From Apium graveolens (lineage: Eukaryota > Streptophyta > Magnoliopsida > Apiales > Apiaceae): DNA of 64,000 nt. This document shows, one piece after another, positions 11,214 to 22,184 of this stretch. The position numbers and the translations under genes are program-made. The notes under the pieces are model-generated. The model was not told where the DNA came from. It saw only the letters and a list, made by a program, of their open reading frames with translations, and made no database searches. Location: contig NW_027417077.1 in the NCBI RefSeq assembly GCF_009905375.1, positions 1-64,000 of the forward strand, in the 5' to 3' direction. Each line of letters opens with the position of its first letter. Positions within the stretch are counted from its first letter, which is position 1.

Positions 11214-12305
11214 TGGTCGTAGTTTTGGTCAAACATTACTTGCAAGGCTAAGCTGGTTAAATGGTTGAAGATGGTAATGTTGTCATCTTTACTTTGGGCT
11301 GGGTCAAGAGTAAGCATGTTACTGTATCTCTCTTTTACCTGTTTCTTTAGAGATTTATTCACTTATGTATACTATGTAGGAAGTAGCATAGTTATTGGTG
11401 TGTTTTTGGTATACTCCATTAGTAAATAGGAGATATTCTTAGTGGAGATTAAATATTATGATATATTTTCCCTCATCTATTTTATTTTATCGGAAACTAG
11501 TCTAGGTTGAAACCATCTTAATGGCAATATTGATAGGTATGTGATGTTTGTTGTGATATCATTTTCTTTTAGACTCTTTAGCACATTCTAAACGGAGTCT
11601 AATTGCTACAAAAAGGCTGCACCATGCACCATCACTGATGATGGATACATAACAGGTCATAGTGTAATCTTATCGCTTACAAAGGTAATATACAAAAGGT
11701 AAAATGAGAAAAGCAAACAGAAGAACTCTCAATTATTACTTTTTTATATCATTATAGAGAGAGTTTACTTTCAAACGTTTAGTAGTATTTTAATCAAGCT
11801 ACGTGCATTCTTTCTTTTTTGCTCTCTGATTGTGGAAACATACCATTGAAACCACCAATGAGATTCAATCAAAGTTTTTTCTTATCAGATTTAAGTAATT
11901 AAATTATCTTTTTTAGTCATTTAAAATCATTCTTTCAAGGAATTTATTAATAATTTTGATCTGTCAACTGGTAGGTGTTTGCAATTATTAAATCATTCTT
12001 TTAAGAAGTATATTGCCTTTATTGTCCAATCCAAGACCATAAAGTCAAAAATATAGATTTTATATGTTATATTAATGTAGAAATACCAAATTCGTTGACA
12101 CTAGGTAAATGTAAAATGGATTCTAACTTTTAAGAAATATATGAGCTCAATTATCTGAAATCTTAATTTAAGGGTCATAAGATGATATTTCTTGTGGCAT
12201 GAACTTAATGGCTTCACAGTCGGGTCGATATTGATGGGTATGAAGAGTATAGTGGAATAGAGTACAAATCTGTTGGATGTTCGAAGGAGTATACTGTTAC
12301 CGAGT
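11214..12305 (+). pseudogene. Captured exon-like segments of an unknown gene
   Basis: Exon-like readings with plausible splice borders: 11214-11310 (DGRSFGQTLLARLSWLNG, then a stop), 11600-11690 (KKAAPCTITDDGYITGHSV, donor GTAATA) and 12215-12303 (DGYEEYSGIEYKSVGCSKE, donor GTGAGT). I do not recognise a family. Together with 12583-12720 they suggest a fragment of a host gene transduplicated by a CACTA element. Exon edges and frame linkage are tentative. Confidence 0.35.
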
Positions 12306-12582
12306 GAGTAAAACTTACAAGACTGCTAGCAAACCATAATATCTTCTTCTTTAAGTAAATACAACAAATGTTTACTTCTTATTTATATAACATTGTGAGA
12401 CACACTTGCACACACATCTTGGATGATGTTTCTATGTCATGATCTACAAAAAAACATCTTATCTACTTATTCCCACTTTTACTTTCTATGCCTTCTCCAC
12501 ATCACATGACCTCCAAGTACTGAAGTTTAGTCAGGGACATAAAATTAACTTAAAAGGTGGAATCACTTTCATTAGAAGGTGA

Positions 12583-12867
12583 TGTTGGTGGAGGACTGGT
12601 TCTTTAAAGGATATTATCTTTACTTAAAGATGAATTGAAAGTTATTTACGTTGATTCAAGAATTACAGATCACAATATTGGTAATATAGGTGCTGGTTCT
12701 GGAGGATTTCCAAGGTTTGTTAATATGTTTTATATCCTGTATGTTATTTTAACTTCTTACTTGGTAAAGTGTACCAAGTAAAATGCACAGTTATGTACAT
12801 GTACGAGTTATGTACATGTACCATTTATACTTGGTAAAATGCATAGGCTGGCTTATGGTAAACGGTA
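12583..12867 (+). repeat. Exon-containing block shared with 22185-22452
   Basis: The block aligns closely with 22185-22452. Both begin TGTTGGTGGAGGACTGG and end at AACGGTA. The coding-like part reads SLLKDELKV and ITDHNIGNIG and ends at a GT donor near 12716. This copy carries an extra 17-bp tandem copy of a TTATGTACATGTAC word. The family is unrecognised. Confidence 0.75.
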
Positions 12868-13098
12868 GACACTTTTAAAGTCCTATTGCAATCCGATTTA
12901 TGTTGTAATAGCATGTTTCTGTAACGGATAATCAAGGATTGCAATAGGGTGTCCCCGGGGTTACAAAAAACTCTATTGCAAAGCCTAAAATTGCAACCCC
13001 GAAAAAGAGTCACAATAGCCTTTTTTGGCCTTTAACAACGCTTTTTTGGCTTTAGTAACGGTTTCTAGGGGTTGCAGAATCCAATCTATGGCGTAGTG
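12868..13098 (+). repeat. CACTA-2 right subterminal region
   Basis: Repeated CTATTGCAA, GGTTGCAA/GATTGCAA and TTGGCCTTTA words in both orientations end at the CACTA terminus. It aligns with 63112-63306. Subterminal repeats of this kind are the usual TnpA-binding zone in CACTA elements. Confidence 0.8.
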
Positions 13099-14219
13099 AT
13101 TACTGTTGACAATAACAGAGTGTACAACTGCCAAAGAAGTCTGGGCATCCATTAAAATGGTGTCCTTAGATGCTGATAGGGTGAAGAAAGCTAAGGCCCA
13201 AACTATCAAGGCTGAGTTTTAGTCGCTAAAGATGAATGAGTCGTAGCAGTTGGATGATTTTTGTTTGAAATTGAATGTCTCGGTTGTGAAGATCAGGGAA
13301 CTTGGAGAATCAATTGGAGAGGAATACGTTGTGAAGAAAATTTTACGGGCAGTCCCAACAAAGTTTTGACAAATTGCCTCGGCACTTTAGCAATTTGACA
13401 ATTTAGAAACGATGTATGTCGAGGAGGTAATTAGCTCATTAAAAGCTCATAAAGAACGTCGTTCGGGACAAGGTGAGATCAAAGAAGGGCAAGAACTACT
13501 CATGACTGAAGGCAATAGTGGGAAGCTTCTACTTACACGTGAAAAGTTGCTGCAAAGATCTAATCGAGGTGGAAATGGTTTTCGTGGAAGGGATAACCAG
13601 GGAGATCGTAACATAATCGATTGAAGTAAAGTAAAGTGTTTCAACTGTGGAGCATATGGGCATTTTTTTGCAGAGTGTAGAAAACTAAAGGACAAAGTGC
13701 ATCATGGAGAAGAAAATTTGGCACAAACCACTGACGATCAACCTGCCCTCCTAATGGTAATGAGTAATGAAACAACAGACTGTGATTTTGCTCAGTGAAG
13801 GTCCAAACTCGAACAGAAAGGGGGTAGTAGACAATATGTGGTATCTCAACAACGAAGCAAGTAACCATATGACTGAGTGTCATGAAAAATTTAAAAGTTT
13901 GGACAGGACAATACGAGGACAGATGAAGTTTGGTGATAGATCACTAGTACAAATTGAGAGCAAAGTCATAATCAATATGGTATGTAAAAATGGGGAGAAC
14001 AGAACACTCCACAGAGTCTACTATATACTGACACTGCATAGCAACATTATCAGTTTGGGCCAACTCTCATAAAAAGGAAACCGAGTGGTGTTGAACTGGG
14101 AAAGCATGTGGGTTTATGACAGCTGTGGACGACTCTTGATGCACGTGAAAATATCTGCAAACCGTCTTTTCGAAATCTATATTGAAACCAATAAAGGAGT
14201 GTGTTTGTTAACAAATAAC
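13099..14219 (+). pseudogene. Copia-2 gag C-terminus and protease region
   Basis: Gag resumes with ECTTAKEVWASIKMVSLDA and runs through VVKKILRAVPTKF to an open stretch (13412-13624). A zinc knuckle follows (CFNCGAYGHFFAEC near 13640), then the protease signature region NMWYLNNEASNHMTE, where the catalytic Asp-X-Gly is replaced by Asn-Asn-Glu. The pre-integrase segment continues (13767-14276; NIISLGQLS, SANRLFEIYIETN). Several stops and frame changes are present. The copy breaks off at about 14219, where Athila-type sequence starts. Confidence 0.82.
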
Positions 14220-14520
14220 CTTTCAAATCTGATTCGAAGGGTGGAATATTATGTTTTAACCTTTTCCAAGCCTTGATCTTTTACTTATATAAGATATAAT
14301 GTATTGGATGTAATACCTTGGTCCATCTCAAGAACAATAGTAACAACCAAAAATCTTGTTAATAGGGAGAATTTTATTACGTAGCTAAAAGCAAAAAAAC
14401 AAACATGAATTCGAAGCTAGGGTTTTTCTAAAGACAATGATGTAGAGAAATATATACACGCAATATATGTGTATAACCCTAAAAGAACCAGTTGGGACTG
14501 GTTGTACCCTAGCTGCGTGT
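14220..14520 (-). repeat. Athila-type leader/gag-start fragment, copy 1
   Basis: The segment aligns with 21753-22165, including the words for CTTTCAAATCTGATTCG and AATAGTAACAACCAA. On the minus strand it carries the leader and the first codons of the gag-like ORF seen at 21846. It is truncated by Copia-2 on the left. Confidence 0.65.
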
Positions 14521-14767
14521 GTTATTTGTTTGTCATATTTTTTTTTCTCTTTTTTTTACCCGTGGGTACGCCTTAGTACAGGAGCTTCCATGAATTTTGA
14601 TACATTTATCTTCTATAAAAAGACAATAATTATACAATTAGAAAGATCAAAATACATATATAGTCATACAATACATATATAAAATAGAATAAAACAAACA
14701 AAGAACTGAAGTGGATTTCCTCCCAAAAACATCTTTCTTTTACGTCTTTGGCTAGATGTGAGTGAAT

Positions 14768-16560
14768 TCAGGAAGATATTGGAAATGTTAAATTAACATC
14801 TTCCAAACATTGCATCTTAAGACCTTCATAAAAAGGTTTTAAATGATGACCATTCACGTTAAGAACCTTACCAATTTCAGGGCTATATATTTCAACTACA
14901 TCATGAGAAGAAACCTTAGTCACAATAAAAGGATTAATCCGTCTTGAACGTAATTTTCTAGGAAATAACATAAGTTTAGCAAGAAATAGAAGGACTTTTT
15001 GACAACTATTAAATTCTTTCTATTTCACATTTAATCATGAAGGGCTCATATTTTTTCTTTGTAAATTCGTGAATCTTCATAAACATATTGAATTGTTTTA
15101 AAGGAGAAAAAGCTTTGTGTTCCATTTCAACATGAATATGACATGCCTTACCATGGACTAAACAAAAAGGAGACATATAAATAAGTATTTTATAGGTTGT
15201 TTGATAAACCTATAACTAGGAGTGTACACAAACCATCCAGACCGACCAAAATGATACGAACCGACCCTATTTCAGTCGTTCCAAATCGATTTTTTCCTAC
15301 CCGATACATATTTGGGTTGAAAAAATGTCAACCCGATTTAATTGGGTTGGATATGGGTTTCGATATTTTTAAACCGATCAAATCCAACCCGATTAAAAAT
15401 ATACTTACATGTTAATTTATTAATTTTATAGTTTTACATATGTTTAGTCCTAATAGATAGGCTCATATATCTGTAGTTTAGAACATCAGTCCTCAATGTT
15501 TAAAGAATATGTCACTATTTTTATTTATCGAGTTCATGTTTAAATAATGTTTAAGGACTAAGTATTGTATTATAACTCTCTTCTCAATGTTTAAGCCATA
15601 TATGACATGGATGATTTTAGTATTTTATTGAATTATTTTCAAGTGTTTTAGACTTTGAAACTTTCTGATTTATTGTATAATTATTACTAATATTATTTTT
15701 GAATATTTACAAAACCCATCGAAACCGATCCAAACCAAGTTACAAGTTGGTTTGGGTTACAAATTTAAACGGTTCGGTTAGGGTTGAGATTTTAAAAACC
15801 CGAATTAATTGGGTTGGGTTTCTAAATTACCTCAACCCGCCCAACCCGGTCTGTGTACATCCCTACCCACAACACATCGTTAAGACGAATTCTCCAACCG
15901 TTCCTATTTGGATATACTATCTTCTCTAATATGGATTTGATCTCTCTATTATACACCTCAGCTTTCACGTTATTTTATGGATAATATGATGTCGAAATAT
16001 GATGTGTAACATTGTACTTCTTCAATAAAGTTTCCATCACTCGATTACAAAAGTAAGTCCCCCTATCACTGATCATAACCCGTGGTGTACCATACATAGA
16101 AAAAATTTAGATTTCACAAAGTCTATAATAATTTTAGCATCATCGATTTTTTGTAGCTTTTTCTTCAACTCATTTAAAAACATAATTCACACCAAAAAGT
16201 GCTTCATAAGCATATGAATGACAAAATCTTAATATAGAAGATATTTCACTTTCAAGCACACACATTCGTATTATTTGATCATGGCACTAGTTCCACAAAT
16301 AAGGATCATCCTACACGTAATATTTAACATCACTTTTCACTTTATCTTTTTGTGATCTAGAAAAATTATCAGGTAAAGTTCTAATAGCAAAATAATTTAC
16401 AATTTGAGTATACACGGATTAGATTCCTCAATGACAAAGAGATGTTCATCTATAAAATTCTCTTTCAATGGCGAGAGCTCTTTATTAGTAACCAATATAG
16501 TAAGATGATCAACCCCCAGATTTTGAGCACCTCCTTGTCACGAATTTGTTAGTCAATCTC
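14768..16560 (-). pseudogene. Athila-type Ty3 pol fragment (RNase H to integrase C-terminus)
   Basis: Minus-strand readings follow Athila/Tat pol order. At 16560-16250 there are DEHLFVIEESNP-like and QIIRMCVLE pieces between RNase H and integrase. At 16090-15875 is the integrase core RVMISDRGTYFCNRVMETLL with HISTSYYP and EVYNREIKSILEKIV. At 15205-15040 is VHGKACHIHVEMEHKAF-like sequence. The C-terminal GPY/F-type segment FPRKLRSRRINPFIVTKV is at 14768-14971. Stops and frame changes occur throughout. A hAT-like MITE splits the integrase at 15217-15865. No LTRs are assigned. Confidence 0.75.
15217..15865. mobile_element. hAT-like MITE inside Athila integrase
   Basis: Terminal inverted repeats TAGGAGTGTACACA and TGTGTACATCCCTA match the TAGGGGTGTNCA pattern of hAT-type MITEs, and the outer arms are rich in AACCC/GGGTT words (CCAACCCG, GGGTTGG). 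An imperfect 8-bp duplication is seen (CCTATAAC left, CCCACAAC right, two C/T differences). Outside sequence joins into a continuous integrase reading. It has no coding capacity. Confidence 0.75.
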
Positions 16561-17160
16561 TTATAACATGAGTATCCAGCTTATATACTTTACTTCACTT
16601 CCTTCTTTACAAGCAAATACAGAATTAAGGTTACTACAAAATTAAAGAAATATGACATCGCTCATGTCATATCAAAGTGTCATGTCCACATAAATTAAAT
16701 ATATAATAATACAAAAGAAAGAATTCTATGTATAATAAAATGTATATGAATATACAATTTTAGTAAATTTTAATCAAATTATATATGGTAATGTAATCTC
16801 AAGATTTTCAATCTTTACTATCATGATCACCATTTATGAAGATATAATTAAATATCTAGAATAAAGACATACTCAAATATCCAGATATTGTAAATATACA
16901 CCTCTTTTAGAAATTTAAAACCATGTCATAATATTAACAACGAACTACATGATTTCAACTTCTTTTAGAATTTTAAATATATATAGAACTTATGCTAACA
17001 ATATATGTAATGATCTCTATATTATATTCTTTTGATATATCACTTAATTAGCAAATATACACATACAAATATACAACCTTTTTAAGATTCTAAATATACC
17101 CTAAGAATCAATGCCTTATACACAATATCCCTAATAAATCTTTAACAAAATCTGCACATC
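16561..17160. other. AT-rich stretch with no recognised feature
   Basis: This is AT-rich DNA with no coherent reading frame. It may hold further decayed Ty3 sequence, but I cannot support a call. Confidence 0.4.
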
Positions 17161-17450
17161 AAAAAGGTTACGACAGTAAATGATGGAGCAGTAGCAGTTG
17201 ATATGTATAAAGCTGGAGAAGGACATTTTGATCTTATAATTACTGATCTGGAATTGCCCTTGATGACTGGTATCGAGGTTAGTAATTAGTTCTTCAAATT
17301 ATTAATAAATTTGGACATCTCAACAAATAAACACTATGAATTTGTTTGTTGATATATGTTTTTTTAGGCTACTAAAGAACTGCTAAACAATGGGAGTCTT
17401 ACTAAAGCCTTAGATATTACTAAACTCCAGATCTGCCTCAAAAAAGACTG
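17161..17450 (+). pseudogene. Response-regulator receiver domain fragment
   Basis: The plus strand reads NDGAVAVDMYKAGEGHFDLI, then ITDLELPLMTGIE up to 17278, an intron with GT/AG borders (about 17279-17368), and ATKELLNNGSLTKAL. This is the middle of a two-component receiver domain, with the phospho-acceptor Asp in ITDLELP (usually MDMEMP) and the following GIEATK motif. N-terminal acidic residues and the C-terminal Lys region are missing. The best guess is a type-C (ARR22/24-like) regulator remnant captured or stranded among transposons. It is unlikely to be functional. Confidence 0.65.
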
Positions 17451-17479
17451 ACGAATAAATCACTGAAGCGGCAATCAGC

Positions 17480-17790
17480 AGTGCTTTGATGAGCAGTTCA
17501 TGTCATTGTATTTTAGATTATTAAACTCACGAGTGATGAGGACTGACTCACCTGACTTATTGTAGTTTGATGCGTCCAACTGCTCCCCTACTCTCGCTGA
17601 AAAACACCACACTTGTGTACTGACGCTCATATGCCATCTTTAAGCCATCTAATATTGCCCAAACCTCTGCAGTCTGGGGATCAAACAAGCCAATCATCCC
17701 CCCAACACCTCGAACCCACCTTCCATTCTTTTTAGAACACCTCCAACACTAGCCTTTAACTCAGTCCTGCCAAACACACCTTTTACACAT
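17480..17790 (-). pseudogene. LINE-like RNase H (RVT_3) scrap
   Basis: Minus-strand pieces ASVGGVLKRMEGGFEVLG and, after a one-base frame change, GMIGLFDPQTAEVWAILDGL followed by KMAYERQYTSVVFF match the pattern of the RNase H-like domain at the C-terminus of plant non-LTR elements (AE-W-AI-DGL-A). It is short and frameshifted. The rest of the LINE is absent. Confidence 0.55.
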
Positions 17791-17799
17791 AATTTGTAA

Positions 17800-17920
17800 G
17801 CCATATGTTATTCCCTAACAATAAAACAAGAATGGTGCAGAATAAAAGAGTGATAATAATCAAAACACTATGTAATAAAAACACAAGTTTTAAAATCTTT
17901 GTGGTGGATTTGAAAGTATT

Positions 17921-17959
<39 letters not shown>

Positions 17960-19690
17960 AATTCCCCATAAATTTTCAAGAAGTATAGATATGAAATTAA
18001 TTAAAATGATGAATATTTGTTAAATGATAAATATTGTCACCCATCTTTTCTTTTTAAGGTAGTACATATTGATAATAAAAATAATGGAGGAGAAATGAGT
18101 GTGCAATCCTTTTCTAAATTATTATGTTTCCATTTTATTAAAATGTCATTTCCTAAATATACATTTTATTACCCTTGATCAATTTCTGTTAATATAATAA
18201 TTTATTAAATAAGTAACCAATGCATAAATTTAATTAAACAAAATTTACACATATCCCAAAACTCATACTCTTGTTCTCTTTTGTTGAATTTTAATTAGTA
18301 TGGATCCATAGGTCGAAAAATGACTAATTTTTTTTACAATTGGTTTAAAAAATATTTATTAGAAATAAAAACATTACCTATAAATAATGGCATCATTTAT
18401 AGAACACTTAAATTCATATATCTCATTTTTTTCGTATGATAAATACAATTTACATATTTATTTTGGGAAATTATGTTAGCGGCAAATAGTTAGTTTTAAT
18501 AATGAGAATTTATAATTTTAACATTTTAAATTATTGTAGGCCTTTGATTTCGATAAAAACTTCAATTTCTTACATATATAAAAAGACATAAATTAAAGAT
18601 ATTTTTAACATTTGACATGAAATTGCTTTAGTTTGTCACATTTAAGAATAGTTTAACTTAAAATTTATAAGATATAAGCAATATTTGTCAAAGAAAAATA
18701 TTATGAATTGATTAACTTGTAGGAGTATATTTTTTGACAAACAAGAAAGGAGTCCACAAATCCTCAACTTCCATACAATCAGTTTGGAAATAATTAACAT
18801 ACTAAAACTAATTAGATGCTTTATTTCATGATAGTTTTAACACACATAATTTAAAAATTCTTGAAATTAAAAGGAAATCAAACACATAAGCTATCCACAT
18901 ATGTGAAAATAGCTATGGACCATATCTCATAAAAATAAAAATTATTGTTGTTAGCCTAGTGTTAATAAAAATCAATGTGATAAATTCATATTGAAGAAGT
19001 GGCACCACGCTATCTACATGCCCCATAAGTTATAAACATGCACAAAACACCCAATCTATCTACATGCCAGGTACTAGTGTTGAAAGTGTAATCCATGAAG
19101 AACCCATGCATGCTTTTCAGATCACCAAAAACATCAATACAATCGTTCTCAACATATCCAATACCAAAACATATCCAATACGAAATAAACTCAACCATAA
19201 CTAAACAAACATATAACAAAACATCTCAAAAAAGAGACAATACACACAGTCAAACACCAGACACACACAAACACCCAAAAAATTGGGAGACACACAAATA
19301 CCCAAAAAAATTAGTTTTATTGCAAGGAAATTAAGGAATAGAAAATAAAATGAAGGGGTAGAGGAATTATAAGGCTCAATGTTGAACACAATCCTTGGTA
19401 ACTCTTTGGAAGCCTAACATCTTAACAAATGAAATATCTAAATTTAAATTATGTAAGGCGTGTCAATGCTTTATAGATGTGCTAACCTTGAAAACATGTA
19501 GTTAGATAAGCTCTAAGTCTTATAAATATGCTAGTATGAATTCTAAAATGGTCAAAAATATAGATTCTTTCTCAATTTTCTTGAATCCACCAACCTACAC
19601 CAAAAATTACCAAATATAATCAATTCCAACACTGTAAGCACTATAATCTACCAAAATATAAGAGATTATGATATTCAATATGAACTATTT
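17800..19690. other. AT-rich region, including an AT microsatellite
   Basis: No supported gene is present. A perfect-looking (AT)n run lies at about 17922-17957. Around 19200-19320 there are ACACAC/CCCAAAAAAT-type simple words. The remainder is AT-rich unassigned DNA. Confidence 0.5.
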
Positions 19691-19750
19691 TTAAACTTAA
19701 TAAATTCCCCCGAACTAAGACATTGTTTGTTCTCAAGCAAACACATATTT
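19690..19750 (-). other. Possible Ty3 3'-end/polypurine signature
   Basis: The minus strand reads GCTTGAGAACAAACAATGTC and then TTAGTTCGGGGGAATT. A GCTTGAGGACAAGCAATG-GGGGG pattern is common just before the 3' LTR of plant Ty3 elements. It could mark the 3' end of the Athila-type element whose gag lies at 20961-21846. I cannot delimit an LTR. Confidence 0.35.
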
Positions 19751-20221
19751 CACCTAGTAGTATATGTTGGACCAAAAACTATGAGAAAATCGTATATCAC
19801 TATCATAGGAATCATGGATAGTTTTAGGTGTATCAACCCATTAAACTTGTAGACCGTAGAAGTGTTGTCTTCTAAGGATTTACAGTCTATATACCTATAA
19901 AAATAATCTTTTTATAAAAAATAACTCGTAGACCATGTGTACAAGATGGTGTAGTGCATCCATCTTATAGTTAATAATTTTTTATTGGCACTGGGCTATG
20001 GTTATTTTTCTCTTTTTCTTTGTTTTTTGCAAAATAATGATTTGGATGTTGCTTAAACATGGCCCACGTATCTAAAACTGTTAACAATCTTTTAAACGTA
20101 GACCTGAAGCATATTATGTCCTCCTAGATTTTAAGGCGGGGAAATGTGTTTGATAGAATTTATACAAATCACTAGTAAACATGGACAAATCATCTAAGGA
20201 CATTATATATATAAAATTTTT

Positions 20222-20785
20222 AAAACAATGGAAAATGGGCCGGATCCAAATTTAACCCAAATAAAAAAATACCAGTTACAAGCCAATCCGTTTAACCTGA
20301 ACTCCACCCGCTTACCCTGAAAAATTATATTTAAATTTTTTTATAAATATATAATCTAATTGATCATTTAAACATAAACATATAAAGGTTGAATAATTTT
20401 TTATTATCTTTTTATATTTTGAGCAAGATGTGTATACTTAATTAATTGATACACCATTAATAACTTTACACAAAAATAGTATTTTAAACTTAGAAAAGTA
20501 TTTTGTTCATTGCACTACACAAACATAAAAAATTATTAGGTGTAATTGTTTGATAATATAATATTCAATTAAATTTATTAAATAATTTGAATAACTACAT
20601 CATTAGTTAATAAAATAATTTGTCGAATAAATGAATTAGTGGGTTTTATAACGGGTCGTGTTAGTGTTAAGGTTTTGCGAGTCAAATATTTTTCGGGTCG
20701 GGTTACTGTCAAACCTAAAATTTGACGTAAGACAATGACCCTACACGAACTGGACGTGTAACCCGAAATTGACAACCCTATTAGC
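20222..20785. mobile_element. Possible hAT-like MITE (poor ends)
   Basis: GGGTCGGGTT/AACCCG-type words occur at both sides (20222-20325 and 20640-20785) with an AT-rich centre, and the right edge reads TTGACAACCCTA, as in many hAT-like MITEs. A clear left inverted repeat and target duplication were not found. Confidence 0.35.
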
Positions 20786-20960
20786 TTCAAAGTATGAGAG
20801 TGGTCAAGATAAGTTAACCTATTATTCATGCAAGCTACCCTCTCCCATACTAAACAAGACGTTGCCTCTAACGTCTCATATTAGGTGCTCAATATCACAA
20901 TAAAATATAGAGAGCAGTACAAATACTCCCCTATATGGCAAATAGCACCAGTCGGTATAG

Positions 20961-21846
20961 TTACTCCGTTGGCGAGGAAAATGGTGGGGTGAAACCCATA
21001 TGAGCATAAAATGTTGTAATATTCTTCTCTATTTGTGTAACTTGAGCTTCGGGATGCTGAAATCGCTCCAAGGAAGGTCCATAAGGGTGTACATCAGTAT
21101 CGGAAAGTTGTTCGGAAAAAACATCATCCTCGCGAAAAGGTATTTCATTTGTTAATATCAGCAAATTGAGAAACCAACCAACAACCAAGTTTGAATTTGA
21201 CATTAGTTTGCATACACCAATGAAAGTAAAACTCAACTTTAGTCAACACTACAACAGAATCCTTATCTCCCAAAAAATGTATAAGCAGTAAATTTATGAA
21301 TATACCAGCTTCGTAATGACTACCATCAGCCCAAGTTCTGTAGAGAGTAATAAGTTCAAAGCCATCACAAAAATCACAAGAACTATGTTTATAATCTTGA
21401 GTAGTGGCATGTTCGATAGTGATAAAACCAAATGCCAAATTAAATTCATTAATTGACAATTTAAACTCCTTACCCATCAATCTTAATTTAATAGCTCCTA
21501 GAATGTTTTGAGTAAGAACATCATAATTTGTAAATTCATAAGTCGTAAAAATATTTGTAACAAGCTCAATGTATGATGACAATTTAATGTCAAAATAAGA
21601 CTTTCATCTAATATTTGGAACTAAATTAAGCACAAATTTCATGAATTTTAGAGTACTCATAGTAGCACCATGAATATACTTGTAATGAATAATGGGTCTA
21701 GTTCCAATATCTTGATATCTTAGTTCATCTGCCTTCTTTTACAAAGACAATTGAGCTTTCAAATCTGATTCGGAGGGTAAATTATTATGTTTACCTTTGT
21801 CAAGCCTTGATCTTTTGCTAGTATTGGATGTCGTACTCTGGTTCAT
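20961..21846 (-). pseudogene. Athila-type gag-like ORF (putative plant transposon protein)
   Basis: From the ATG at 21846 the minus strand reads KRSRLDKGKHNN and, after stops near 21739 and 21605, a 145-residue stretch (21145-21582) with LTQNILGAIKLRLMGKEFKL and TLYRTWADGSHYEAGIFINL. A shifted frame (20961-21236) ends QIEKNITTFYAHMGFTPPF. Length and style fit the ORF1/gag-like 'putative plant transposon protein' of Athila elements. Stops and frameshifts make it dead. The family is assigned by general pattern, not by a search. Confidence 0.5.
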
Positions 21847-21847
21847 C

Positions 21848-22180
21848 TCAAGAATAATAGTAACAACCAACAATCTTGTTAATATGGAGAATTTGAATAC
21901 GTAACTAAAAGAAAAAAAATAAACATGGGAATCTGAACTAGGGTTTTTGTAAAGACAATGATGTGAAAAAAAACAAATATGGGAATTCTCAAGAACAATA
22001 GTAAAAACCAACAATCTTGTTGATAGGGAGAATTTCATTAGGCTAAAAGTAAAAAAGCGAATATGGGAATTCTAAACTAGGGTTTTTCTAAAGACAATGA
22101 TGTAGAGAAATATACACGCAATATATGCAATATATGTGTATAATCCTAGGAGAACCAGTTGTAGACTAACTGCGTATCTT
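21848..22180 (-). repeat. Leader of the Athila-type element with internal duplication
   Basis: Upstream of the gag-like ATG, two tandem copies (about 21848-21965 and 21985-22105) share ACAATCTTGTT, ACTAGGGTTTTT and AAAGACAATGATGT. The same block occurs at 14330-14440. The unit looks like untranslated leader. Confidence 0.6.
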
Positions 22181-22184
22181 TTTT

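Larger units (their letters stand above)
9878..13098 (+). mobile_element. CACTA-2: non-autonomous CACTA element with captured exons
   Basis: The right end is a clear terminus, CTATGGCGTAGTG, ending at 13098. The left end is a decayed copy, CATTATGCCATATATTG, which equals CACTACGCCATAGATTG with three substitutions and continues matching in ATTCTGCAA. A 3-bp duplication ATT flanks both ends (9875-9877, 13099-13101). Removing the element and one ATT makes Copia-2 gag read through in frame, independent proof of the borders. It encodes no transposase; the interior has exon-like segments of an unrecognised gene. The last 230 bp carry subterminal words (CTATTGCAA, GGGTTGCA). Confidence 0.85.

Noticed and set aside
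10380..12720. An intact host gene inside CACTA-2
   Set aside because: The borders prove it is inside a transposon, and exon frames contain stops; treated as captured fragments.
17161..17450. Functional response regulator
   Set aside because: Only the middle of the receiver domain is present; key N-terminal acidic residues and the C-terminal Lys region are absent.
18000..20950. Possible host gene between Ty3 fragments
   Set aside because: No ORF, splice pattern or family motif found; only AT-rich DNA and MITE-like words.
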